Of a stretch of 64,000 nucleotides of DNA, positions 10,403 through 20,499 are shown piece by piece (within the stretch, counting starts at the first letter, position 1; each line of letters begins with the position of its first letter). The stretch comes from Mucidula mucida. Its lineage: Eukaryota; Basidiomycota; Agaricomycetes; Agaricales; Physalacriaceae. Below the pieces are notes generated by a model, which had not been told where the DNA came from, did not search any database, and saw only the letters and a program-made list of their open reading frames with translations. The translations under genes and the position numbers were made by a program. The stretch covers positions 62,001 to 126,000 of the forward strand of contig JADNYV010000042.1 of NCBI GenBank assembly GCA_015501055.1, in the 5' to 3' direction.

Positions 10403-13400
10403 ACGCGGAGAGGGTACGATCCCCATCCAGCTTCTCATCTTCTCAAACAGCGTGGTCGGCAGCGCCTTTGTGAAGGCATCCGCAACGTTGTCCTTGGTAG
10501 GGACGTCGACAAAGTGGACAATACCGCGTTTGCTGCACTCTCGGCTGTAGTGATGTTGGACCTCGATGTGCTTGACTCTTTGGTGGAACGACGGGTCTTC
10601 GGTGAGGATTCTGGCCCCACGATTATCGATGAAGATGACAGTTGAATCCTTCTGTTCCTGGTCTAAACCTTGTAGGACATTTCGGATCCATACTGCCTCT
10701 TTCGTCGCCGGAGCCGCTGCCATATATTCTGCCTCTGTGGACGATGTCGCCATTGTGGCTTGCTTTTTCGACATCCATGAAACAAGGCCCGATCCCAGGG
10801 AGAAGCAGTAGCCGGAGACTGATCGTCGTGTGTCCGGGCAGTTAGCGTAATCGGAGTCGGTAAATCCGGTGAGTCGTGCTACGTTTTCCCCACCCAATTC
10901 AAGCTCGAAGTCTCGTGTACCTTTTAGGTACTTGACAACGTGCAGCGCCGCTTTCCAGTGCGTTTCTCCGTGTCCGCTGTTGAAACGACTGAGCGTGCTT
11001 ACAGCGTGCATGATATCGGGATGAGTGGATATTGCGAGGTACATGAGGACACCCACAAGCTGGCGGTATGGCTGCTTTGCGGCTTGGCGTCCCTCCTCCT
11101 CAGATTGTGGGAGGTCTCGTTTGGTAAGTCGGGTATTCGGGAGAAGAGGTGTTTTAGTGGGATTCGCGTCAGTGCAATTGAACTCGGTGATGATGCGGTC
11201 GATAAGCGCCTTTTGTGAGAGATAGACTTTCCTCTTCTCCCTGTCACGGCGAACGGCCCAACCGATAACGAAGTTCGCATCGGCTCTGGAGATTTGCCAC
11301 TTCGACTTCAGCTCCGCCTCAAATCGGATCTCCTCCTGGATGCTGCTTGCGGCTACGGTGAAGTCGTCGATGTGGACGGCGGCAAATATGGTTCCAGACT
11401 CGCGCTTTCGATAATAGATGCAGTGTTCAACGCTGAGCTGAGTGAATCCCAATTCCTTCATTGTTGCGTCCATCGTTTTGTTCCAGATCCGTCCACCTTG
11501 TTTCATGCCATATAGCCCTTTCTTCAGCTGCCAAACCCAGTCTTCTTTCCCTGGTATCTCGAAACCCTTTGGCTGCTCCATCCATGTTGTTTTGTCGAGG
11601 TCCCCATACAGGTAGGCTGTTTTCACGTCAAGTTGCGTGAGCTCATAGTCCAGAGCGCCAGCTAGATGAAAAAGGACACATAAGGACTCGGCTCGTGCTG
11701 TTGGTGAGGTCGTTTTTGTGTAGTCCTTGCCGTATATCATCTCAAAACCTCGCAGAACATATCTCGCCTTGTATCTCGACACCTGACCGAAGGCGTCGTG
11801 TTTTGTTCTGAAGACGAACTTGCCGCGCATCACCTTGCGGCCCCTTGGAACATCTGATCGTGGAACGAGTTCATAGACGCCCATGTCTTGAATGGACTTG
11901 AGCTCCTCCTGAATTGCGGCATACCATTCCTCCGACTTGTCGCTCTCCAGTGCTTCTTTTGTTGACTTGGGATCTTCTGGAAACTCGAGGTTGATGTTGT
12001 TATCTTCGGTCAATGTAGCGAGGACAATTCCATCAATTAGCGAGTGGGCGTCATCTTCGTTCGGAATGTGTTCTTGACGTGCACGCTTTCTTGCTGCTCG
12101 ATCGGCGCGAAGTTTGTTCCCGATTTTGGTGGATTCCCGGACAGCTTTCCTTATGCGTTCTTCTAGTCCTTCTTTCTTCTCTCTCTGGCTCCTGCGAGGG
12201 ACTTGGATGTCTGGATCGGGATCGGAAACATTGCCGCCGTCTTCTCCTAGATCATCTTCATCTTCCTCGTCAGCATCATTGTCTTCATCTTCGTCTTCGT
12301 CATCACTCTCTTCAATCAATACGGGCATTTTGTTGTTGTTGTCTTCATTGTCGCTTTCAGCATTGACTATTCTTCCGGGCTGGAGTGGTGTTGCTTGCGT
12401 CTGATGCGACTCGATGAACTGAACGTGGTAGGATGTGACTATGCGGTGGGTCTGTCGATTATAGCAGATGTAAGCTTTCGAGTTGTTTGAATACCCGATA
12501 AGTTGACATTTGAGTGAGCGGTCATAGATCTTGGGGTTATGCTTGTTCTGGATCAAGACAAAAGCCTTACATCCTACTTCGCGGAGATGTGACAGATCTG
12601 GCTTGATACCGTACCAGGCCTCGTACGGCGTCATCTTGTTCTGGTATGTCGTCGGTCGCCTCTGCGCCACGTAGCCTGCCGTCTCTACAAAGTAGTCCCA
12701 CAGATATGCTGGTGCCTTGCACTCTGCCATCATCGTTCGTGCCAGTTCAAATACCGTTCGATGGCGACGTTCCGCAATGCCGTTGTGTGCTGATGTGTAA
12801 GGTGCGGTGACTTGTAGCTTTGTGCCTGTTCGTGCTAGCCATTCATGCATCTGATCGCTCTTCAGTTCTCCGCCGTCGGTTCTGTATATGCCGACATCCT
12901 TGCCACACTCTTGTTTCCTTTCCTTCTCCCATCGTTGGAGTTCAGGAAATGCCTAATCCTTCGTTCGCAACGGTATACACCACGTCATGTCTGTATATTC
13001 ATTGACTAGCTCCATTGAATAACGATTGTGTCGTTTCGACTCTACTGCCTCCGGCCCCGTCAGATCAACACAGACTACTCCCAGCTTTCGCTTTGCCCTC
13101 TTGTGCTCCCTTGTTTTGGCGACGGGCGTATGTGTCTGCTTTCCGAGGATGCAAGATTCGCATGAGGGTGGGGTTTCTGAGAAGTCGACTGGCATACCTT
13201 TTGCCATAGCGCGCTCGGCCATTTTCTTGATTGTTGTGATGCCGATATGGCCGAGGCGTCCGTGCCAGGTGCGTAGGTTAGCCATATTGCCATTGGTGTT
13301 TGCTGTGGCAGCGACTGAGTCGGGAGTGGAAGACGTCTTGGTAACTGTGTGCTTGACGCGAGGGAGTATGGCGCCATTCAGAGTGTATAGCTTCCTGCTC

Positions 13401-14905
13401 TGGCGATTTCCCGTTGCAATGACTGCTTTGCTGGCCTTGCTTCTGATGGAGAATCCAGCATCATCGAAGGTGGCAGTGTATCCGCTGTCGCAGATCTTGC
13501 CAATGGACATGAGGCGAATTGTCGCCTGAGGCACGTATAGGACATTGCGGAGGGTAAGGGTGGCGCCTTTTGCCTGGCGGATGTGGATGTCTCCGATGCC
13601 CCTCGCCTCGATGTAGTTTCCATCAACGCCCCAGATCTTCTGTGGTGGGATGGCACGTAGGGTGTGGAAGTCTTTGCGTACCGGCGAGACATGTACGGTC
13701 GCTCCTGAGTCCCCAGCGAAAGGACCACATTCCGCGACATTGAGTACGGTGTACTGATTTGTCTGGAGGGCGATGGGTGTCGCATCATCAACTGTGTAGC
13801 CCGGTTTCAGGTGGTGTTTCCAGTCAACGGATACTTTGGCGACATCGGCAAGCATGGAGAACTCGAATGACTCGGAGCCACGACGTGCTCGTTGGGCGGC
13901 GTACATCTCTTCGAGCTCAGAGTTTGGCGTTACAAATGCGGTGGCAGCTGTCTGCTCGTCCTCAACCATTGTGAAGTACACGGTCTTACCGGTCGAGTCC
14001 TTGAACGCAAATCGCGGTTTGTTTGGATCGGGCGGCTTTGGTGATGGCGTGGTTGGGGAGGTGGAGGGGGAAGAGGAAGAGATGGAGGAAGAGTTCTTTT
14101 TGGCACGTCGCACAGCTCTCTTCTTCAGCACTTCATCGCGTTTTCCTTCCATGGCGCCTCCTTTGCCCCAGCATTCGTCTGTTCTATGGCGGCCTCCACA
14201 CGTCTCACACAGGCCATTTTGCCCGTGGTTGTGTCCCTTGCCCTTGCTGTGCAACCTCTGTGCCAACGCCGCGTTCGCCTTCTCTTCCTCTGTCTGCTTC
14301 TTCAGCTCATCCTTAAGACGCAGGGTTTCCTTCTCGAGTGACGCAACAATATCAGCGGCGGTGGACTTATCATTGTCCTCGTGTTTCTCGTGGACGTGTT
14401 TAAGGTCCAAGCACAGGGCACGAAGTAGGACGACGCGTGCAAGCGTCTCCGCGTCAAGTGTGCCGATCTCAAAAATCTGCTTGCAGATGTTACGGACGTT
14501 GTTCGCGGTGGTGACCATGTCCTCATCGCGGTAGATATTGGTGGATAGAGCGTCGTCAAGGAGGGAGGGCTGGGTGGATGATTTCGTTCTGTGGCGCTTT
14601 TCAAGCTCCTTCCAGATTTCGTTCGCGGACGTGCACTTGCAATTGTTGCGTAGGTAGTCCCTTTCCCCATCGGCAATGTTCATACGGATCATGGCCTGTG
14701 CGATATCATCATTCTTGGTCCAGATCGCGAGGTTGCTGGCATCGGACGCGGCGGGTTTGGATATGGTTCCGGCAACGTAGTCTTTGCTGCCGGCAATGAG
14801 AAATGCGTCGAGGGCGCTCTCCTTCCACCGAACATAGTTCTTCTTGTTGAGGTCGAGAGCCTCGAGACCGGTTATCGTTTTGGCTTTGATAGCCTCGAGT
14901 GGCAT
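10400..14905 (-). pseudogene. Copia Gag-Pol polyprotein with one in-frame stop
   Basis: Single frame of 1502 codons from ATG 14903-14905 to the stop at 10400. Domains in order: Gag of the UBN2 type (LNKKNYVRWKESALDAF), zinc knuckle CETCGGRHRTDEC, aspartic protease GDSGATVHV, Gag-pre-integrase (LRTWHGRLGHI, CESCILGKQ), integrase core, reverse transcriptase of the copia type (QLDVKTAYLYGDL, VHIDDFTVAAS), and RNase H (GFTDSDYANCPDTRRS, SSTEAEYMA). The frame is interrupted only by TAG at 12953-12955, inside the integrase between the pre-integrase block and the rest of the catalytic core; the frame is the same on both sides. The RT motif reads HIDDF rather than the usual YVDD. Because the stop is inside integrase and not at a gag-pol border, it looks like a mutation or a base-call error, not programmed readthrough. 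Confidence 0.93.
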
Positions 14906-15026
14906 GGTGGCGATAGGGAGGAATGTGAAAGAAAAAACAAGGTTGTTGATATCCGATGTGCTTTGCGTGCACTGGGCCGGCTAGTTCTCAACGGTGTAGC
15001 TTCGTAGAGTTAAGCTTTCAGCAGTA

Positions 15027-15039
15027 TAAGCCCATAACC
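15027..15039 (-). promoter_or_regulatory. Primer-binding site of the copia element (half-tRNA type)
   Basis: Directly inside the 5' LTR the minus strand reads GGTTATGGGCTTA. This resembles the complement of the anticodon stem-loop of initiator tRNA-Met, the half-tRNA primer used by Drosophila copia and yeast Ty5, rather than the tRNA 3' end. Confidence 0.6.
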
Positions 15040-15304
15040 TGTTAGAAACTAGGCCGGGTGTAAATATGAGTATATTCTCAGTACGTCGTAGCGGTACTGT
15101 ACCTAGGCCGGGTGTAAATATGAGTATATTCTACAGTGTATAATCAGCCCAGGTCCAGTGTGATTAGCTGCGAGCGGCTCACCTCAGTACGTCGTAGCGG
15201 TACTGAGGAAAGCCTGGCACGCGCATGTTCCTTTCATCTCGTCGCGTCGATATCTCCGTTATCTCCGCTCCTCCGGAATCTCCGTGTTGCTTTTCGCTAC
15301 AACA
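15040..15304 (-). repeat. 5' LTR of the copia element
   Basis: 265 bp; identical to 10128..10392 by eye except one A/G difference in the first 30-bp unit (AGGCCGGG here, AGGCCAGG there). Followed by TSD GATAC at 15305..15309. Confidence 0.95.
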
Positions 15305-15309
15305 GATAC

Positions 15310-16656
15310 TGCCTTCAGTCCTCAATTGAGTCCATAATAGCCATCATCTCCTTATCGTAGATCTCGTAGTTGCGATTGACTTTGTTTAGCGCGCAGGATC
15401 AGAAGGCTACTGATCTTCATTTTCCGTCAACAAACTGGGAAAGAACAGTCCCGTTTGCATAGTTTGAGGAGTCTGCCTCAACTCGGAACCTGTCATCATC
15501 TTGTGGTACAATTAGGACGAGGTTTTCTGTAATCCTCCCTCCTCAAACACCTTGTGCTGCTCCATGCCCCAGACCCATTTGCCCTTCCCAGTCAGTGATG
15601 TCAATGGCTTTGCTACTTCTGCAAATTCCTGTATGAAACAGCGGTAGAAATTGCAGAAGCCCAGGAATGACTGCACTTCCTTCTTTTTTAATGGTTCCCT
15701 CCATTCCTTCACTACGGCCACTTTTGCCGGGTCCATCATCACTTCTCCGCCTCCAACAATCATGCCCAAGTAATCTACCTCATGTGCCTCAAAACTACAT
15801 TTCTCGGGTTTAAATACAACTTATTTACTCATAATATTTCTAATACCCTGCGTACAATATGTCTGTGCCCCTTGAGTGTGTTCGTAAAGATAAGTATATT
15901 GTCCAGGTAAACTATAACATGTCCGTTGTCAATCAACTTCTTCAGAATGTGATTCATGAACAATTAAAAGGTAGCTGGCGAGTTTGTAAGTCCAAAGAAC
16001 ATGACTGAGGGCTCAAACAGGCCTCGGTTTGTTCAAAACACTGCCTTCCACTCGTCACCTTCTTTGATTTGGATGTTATTGTAATCCCATTGGACATCCA
16101 TCTTTGTGAAACACGTCGCTTCCTTCAACTTGTTGATAAGCTCTTGAATCAACAGCAAGGGATATCGGTTTTTGATTGTCATGTTGTTCAATTTCTGATA
16201 ATCCTGTACTGGCCAAAGGCTTCCGTCCTTCTTCTTGACAAAGAAGAATGGTAACACCATGGGTGATATTGATGGCCATATGTGTTCCGTCCATATGTTT
16301 TCTTCCAAAAACTCATCTAACGCCTTCTGCTCTGATGGACTAAGAGGATAAACCTTGCAGTTGACCGGTTTGGAACCAGGCATGAGTTCTATTGCGTGAT
16401 CCCAGGGTCTCCGCTCCGGTAACTTGTCAAAGTGCGCCTTGCTGAATACACTGGAAAATTCCTCAATGTAAGGTGCAGCAGCAGATGAAGGCTGTTGCAA
16501 TCTCAGCTTTTCACTGCTTTTGCAATAATTGTCCCAGTCCATCCAGAACAACCGCTCTCCCTCTACCAGCTTCTCTTCTACATCTTCTCCTTCATCTTCT
16601 GGTGAATCATACTTGGGTAGATAGCCGCAGCAATCTGGGCATCGGTTAAAAGTCAA
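15310..16656 (-). pseudogene. Gypsy 1 reverse transcriptase and RNase H start, broken
   Basis: Right of the copia insert. Contains the RT front (PWDHAIELMPGSKPVNCKVY, PFFFVKKKDGSLWPVQDYQK at about 16200-16420), the central motif reading VYLDNILIF (15898..15909 codes Y-L-D-N where the enzyme needs Y-x-D-D), the thumb region (FLGFCNFYRCFIQEFAEVAKPL at 15550-15700 in part) and an RNase H beginning cut by the copia insertion. Stops and frameshifts separate the pieces. The lost second Asp would abolish polymerase activity. Confidence 0.88.
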
Positions 16657-16704
16657 TGTGGATTCAGTCCAGTTGATCGTGGAATTGTCATATTGTAACC
16701 AATC

Positions 16705-16971
16705 TTACCCCAAAAAGATGCTGGTTTTGCCAAGATTGGTGACAGCCACCTTGATCTTCTTGACATGATCATTGATCTTCATCCATACTTCTACAAAACC
16801 TTCAATCACTTCTACCTTGTTTAGGGTTCCATCCGCATTGTAAACAGGGAGTTTGACTGGTAACTCCTTGATCGGGAGTCTATTCTTCTCGATAAATTCT
16901 TTATTGATGCAAGAACCCGTCGCTCCACTGTCAAGGAGGGCACTTGTTTCCCATTCAGAGCCTGTGTGCAC
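16705..16971 (-). pseudogene. Gypsy 1 aspartic protease fragment
   Basis: About 88 residues with the retropepsin motif LLDSGATGSCI near the start and LGKTSIFLG at the end. The catalytic DSGAT is intact, but the frame is closed on both sides, cutting it from Gag and RT. Confidence 0.82.
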
Positions 16972-17420
16972 GCTCTCTATGGTTACTCAGAGTTTTATGT
17001 CCTGCCCCTTTGTTCCTCGGATGTACTTCCTTAACTTCTTCAGCTCTGTCATGACTTCCATCGCAGCTTCCTTCGTCAGCGCTCTGATTGCCATCACCTT
17101 CTCTTCTGTCGCTTCTCTTTCTCTCCGCTCCGGCATCCATGCTCTCGACACTTCATCCTCTCTTAGCCTTTATGCGATCCACTCAGGCGTATTTGGCTCA
17201 AATCTTTCTTTCGCAGGTTTTGATGGTGAAGTCGTCAATGATATTTTAGATTATTTAGTACCAGTACTATAAATAGATTCTGCATCTAACGACTCTTCCC
17301 TTGGCGGCTGCTTCGGCAGGACTGCGTCTACTGCTGGAGCTTCGCAAAACCCAACTCTTTGGCCAGCTTCTCCTTCTCCTTATCGTTCATTCCAGTCTAT
17401 AGACCCCGAATCTGCTGGGG

Positions 17421-18241
17421 TCAACCCTTCTTTGGACAGATCCTGCTGATGTGGCCTTGTTTGCCATAGCTGAAGCAGAGTCCCCTTTGTCGTGCATTGT
17501 CAATGTTCATCGGCCTGCCGGCTCCTTCATAGGTAATACCAGTTGCATCTCGTCGCGTGGTTGGTGGCAGAGGTGGGTTTGTTGGATTGGCTCTCAATGG
17601 AGTTGCCTGCAGAGCCTGGGGCTGGGACTGCATTCCGGGCCTTTTGCTTGCCATCCGCCTTCTCCACAGCTATCAATCTGAACAATCTGTTTCTTCCATT
17701 CTTCATAGTCTTCCGGCAACCCGTCTCAGCTACCATAGATCTGGTTGATGATCTTCTCGTTGACGTTGGTCTTGAGAAGACGCACAACATATGTGTCATC
17801 CTTTGAATATCCTGCCCAAGTGATCAGGATCTCAAACTTCTGGAAGAAATCTTTGGTGGTGTCTTGCCCTTGGCGCAACCGCTCAATCTGGTCTTGCGCG
17901 TCCCGCGCAAGGTTGGAATCAACAAATTGCTCCTTCAAGTGTTCCTTGAACTGCGCCCAAGAAACTCTCCATTCCTCTTGTGATTCACTGAAGTTCTGGT
18001 CTGTGTAGTTCTGGACCCATGCATCAACATAATCTCCTCGGATGTAGGAGAGAACAACATTAATCCTTTCGGAGTCAGATGTGATAGTATTCTTTTTGTC
18101 ACAGATGTATGTAAACATTGATCCCCACCAGCTCTTGTACTTGGTCTTGTCCCCACCATAGTTGTAAGGCTTATTGACAAGGGATCGGCCTTTGGGTTCG
18201 GCATTGGTGTGATAACCGGACTCAGGTGCTTTGCTGGACAT
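17421..18241 (-). pseudogene. Gypsy 1 Gag, broken
   Basis: Starts at ATG 18239-18241 (MSSKAPESGYHTNAEPK). The first 171 codons carry the Ty3/gypsy capsid pattern (KYKSWWGSMFTYI, WVQNYTD, WAQFKEHLKEQFVDSN, FFQKFEILITWAGY). The frame then closes at 17726 and the remainder lies in other frames, ending in a zinc knuckle reading CFSYGKQGHISRIC, where the second Cys of CCHC is Tyr. Decay therefore hits the nucleocapsid as well. Confidence 0.85.
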
Positions 18242-18823
18242 GGTGAATCGAGGTGGTGGGCTGTTGAAGAGTAAAAATAGGAATATGGGTGATGCAGATT
18301 TTGATGAGTCGGGTGAGGGTATAGAGGTTTGAATGAATAAGGAGGAATCGCCTAGATCTGCAAGAGAATCCAGGGCTTGATAGGGTGGGGAATGATGGTG
18401 GTGTGTATTGTAAGGTAAATAATGTAGGTAGATATTGTAACTGTCTACACTATTGTACTGACTACTGACTATGTGTTTATGGAGCCTAAGAGCTCGTCAC
18501 AAGTTTGCAATTGCCCAGCCAACGTCCCTCTGGTGTGAGGTAAGCCAAAGTTTTCCTGAGAACAGGGGTTAACCCATAAACAGTGCCCACTGAAGTGCAA
18601 CTGCCAAAAGTTTGTTTTCGCAAGAGCGGCTACTTCCAGCACCCGAGGCAGTTATCTCTAACTGTTAGCCGGCGCTACTGGGACCAATACACATGTATGC
18701 GGACGTGCGCTGGAATTAGAAATCCATTGATCTATAAACAGGAAAGGGAATAGGGGAATGTGCGATGATCAAACAGCGAAGAGCCGATTGACGATCAGGG
18801 ATGTGTAGTAGGTTCTGATCTTC
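18242..18823 (-). other. Gypsy 1 leader between gag and 5' LTR
   Basis: About 580 bp of non-coding leader. The bases next to the LTR on the minus strand are GAAGATCAGAACCTAC; I cannot match them to a tRNA 3' end, so the primer-binding site is unassigned. Confidence 0.6.
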
Positions 18824-19351
18824 TGTTAGTGACTGACTATAGCCACAAGACTAAACCAGGTACCACAGAGAAACCTTGAGGAGAAGAAAGTGTTCGTGTT
18901 TGTAGAACTAGGCTAGGCCAGGTGTATAAATGAGATCGGAACTAAAGTACAATGATGCTACGCTACTGCTTATATACTGGTAAGTTCAAGTTTGGTACTC
19001 CTTGTTCATATGTGTTTCCACTAGGGATAACTCCACGCCCTTGACCCAGTGTTGTATGCTACTAGTCTGTGAAACCATTAAATATGTGTGGTAACTGCAT
19101 GTAAGTAATAATACTGAAACAACCATGTGTGCTACAAGTGTTAACAGTGTGTGTACAATAGGAAATCCATGAGGCATTGGCATGTATGATGTCATCCGTG
19201 TGTTTGGCGTGTGTCCAACATGAATACGGCTTTGGTAATGAAAAGAAGTATGATCAGAGACGAAACAAATGATGAAACAGTCCGTTAATAAGACAAGTCC
19301 CAATAAGATATGATGGGATGTGAAAATGTGAAAATATGGCAATTCATAACA
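18824..19351 (-). repeat. 5' LTR of gypsy element 1
   Basis: 528 bp with TGTTA/TAACA ends; partner of 7724..8244. Confidence 0.92.
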
Positions 19352-19486
19352 CAGGATGACATCTATGACTATGAGTACAGTGAGTGTAACTGTAGAGGAA
19401 GAAATGTTATAGATAGAAGAACACATACAAGGCATTGCAGATGCAAGAATGTCTGAAGTGGAATAATTGCTGTCAAGGATGGAGTT
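19352..19486. repeat. ~134-bp direct repeat, copy X2, abutting the right LTR of gypsy element 1
   Basis: Starts CAGGATGACATCTATGAC directly after the LTR and ends GGATGGAGTT. About nine differences, including two one-base indels, from X1 (7591..7723). Divergence is similar to that between the two LTRs, so the two pairs could have been made at the same time. Confidence 0.85.
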
Positions 19487-19521
19487 CAGTGTAAACCAAA
19501 CAACCACCCAAGTTGCACAAA

Positions 19522-19916
19522 GATGGGAGGACAATAGAGAAGAGAGGCAGAGATAATAATAGGATGAAGTAGGAGCAGGTTAGGCTCAATACAGTGCAGG
19601 GAGCTATTAAACAGTGTAGAAACAAAGTTGATGAACTGAGGAATCTACCTAGAAATGCTGTGTATATATATAAAGAGTCTGTGGCTGTGTAAACAATAGA
19701 ATGGCTCAAAGTTGAACAAGAGGCAGTGTGGATCACATTATGGGGTGATGGACAGGTGACAGGCTATGCTGATGGGCCATACCTGGATCAGGCCTGGGCT
19801 AAGGCAGTGCGAACCGGACCCGGAGCATGTGATATGTGATAATGAAAGAGTGTGGTGTTGACACAATGACAAAATGGACCGGGGTAGGGGCAACAGAATA
19901 GAGGCAATTTATGACA
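19522..19916 (-). repeat. 3' LTR of gypsy element 2
   Basis: Ends at 19916 next to the purine tract AAAGAGGGGGTAT (minus strand, 19917..19929). Left boundary estimated from where similarity to 25001..25386 stops. Confidence 0.8.
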
Positions 19917-20499
19917 ATACCCCCTCTTTAGGCTGCACTTGTGCCTGGAGCGCAGAAGTCCCTGCCCAGATATCTCCAATTGAGGCACCAAGGCCTTGTA
20001 GGCAAGGAAGTAGCTTCTTGTACGCCTTTGGGTGTGCCTTATGGAAGTCAGCTATCTTATCCACTGCCTTTGTCAGTCCCAACGCCAGCTCCCACATATT
20101 CTTGGAGCTCAAATAGTCCAACCACTTCACCAGGTACTCCATGCCCCACTTATTACAAGTTGGCCATAAGTCAAGGATCTCAGCCATATTGTACTCCTTA
20201 TCAGCGTCCAGTAGGTCTGGGGGTACTCCTGGGAAGTTAGGATTGTGAGTGGGAGTCTCAATGTATGAGATGAGTAGGGATGCGTGGAAGACTGGGTGGA
20301 TGTGCCATTTTGATGGTAACTTAAGGCAATAGGTTACTAGGCTAAGTATGTCAGTGATCTCAAATGGCCCATGTCGCTTATCAGAAAGCTTAGCTTTGGG
20401 TTGTGTCGTCTTCAAGTTCTTGTCATTTAATAGCACCTTGTCCCCAACCTTAAACATAACACCCTTCTTTGTGACATCTTCGTTATTCCTCTTTATCAC
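19909..20499 (-). pseudogene. Gypsy 2 integrase C-terminus with chromodomain
   Basis: About 196 codons open. KGVMFKVGDKVLLNDKNL and HIHPVFHASLL are the GPY/F-type integrase C-terminal segment; YNMAEILDLWPTCNKWG then MEYLVKWLDYLSSKNMWE form a chromodomain at about 20050-20220. The reading frame ends a few bases inside the 3' LTR. This is the longest surviving open piece of the element. Confidence 0.85.

Larger units (their letters stand above)
10128..15304 (-). mobile_element. Ty1/copia LTR retrotransposon, young, nearly intact
   Basis: 5177 bp with two 265-bp LTRs (10128..10392 and 15040..15304) that differ at one position by eye, 5-bp TSD GATAC, primer-binding site, polypurine tract and one long gag-pol frame on the minus strand (14905 to 10400). 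It is inserted within the RNase H region of gypsy element 1. High CpG content and near-identical LTRs show a recent insertion. The only coding defect I see is one in-frame TAG at 12953-12955. Confidence 0.96.
7724..19351 (-). mobile_element. Ty3/gypsy LTR retrotransposon (chromovirus), decayed, interrupted by a copia element
   Basis: Minus-strand element with LTRs at 7724..8244 (3' LTR) and 18824..19351 (5' LTR), both with TGTTA...TAACA ends. Gag, protease, reverse transcriptase, RNase H, integrase and chromodomain pieces occur in the Ty3/gypsy order from right to left. The reading frames are broken many times and several catalytic residues are lost, so it cannot move by itself. The copia element at 10128..15304 sits inside its RNase H region. 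No 5-bp TSD is found next to the LTRs; instead both sides carry the X repeats. Low CpG content compared with the copia insert shows that it is the older of the two. Confidence 0.93.

Noticed and set aside
12079..12404. Plus-strand frames rich in Ser and Leu within the copia element.
   Set aside because: They are the complement of an acidic, Asp/Glu-rich linker of the copia polyprotein, a common shadow of low-complexity coding.
12953..12955. Programmed stop-codon readthrough in the copia polyprotein.
   Set aside because: The TAG lies inside integrase, not at a gag-pol boundary, and no readthrough context is evident; mutation or base-call error is simpler.
14023..14534. Plus-strand frames of over 90 codons antisense to copia gag.
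   Set aside because: Shadow of the gag frame; no motif and no splice logic.
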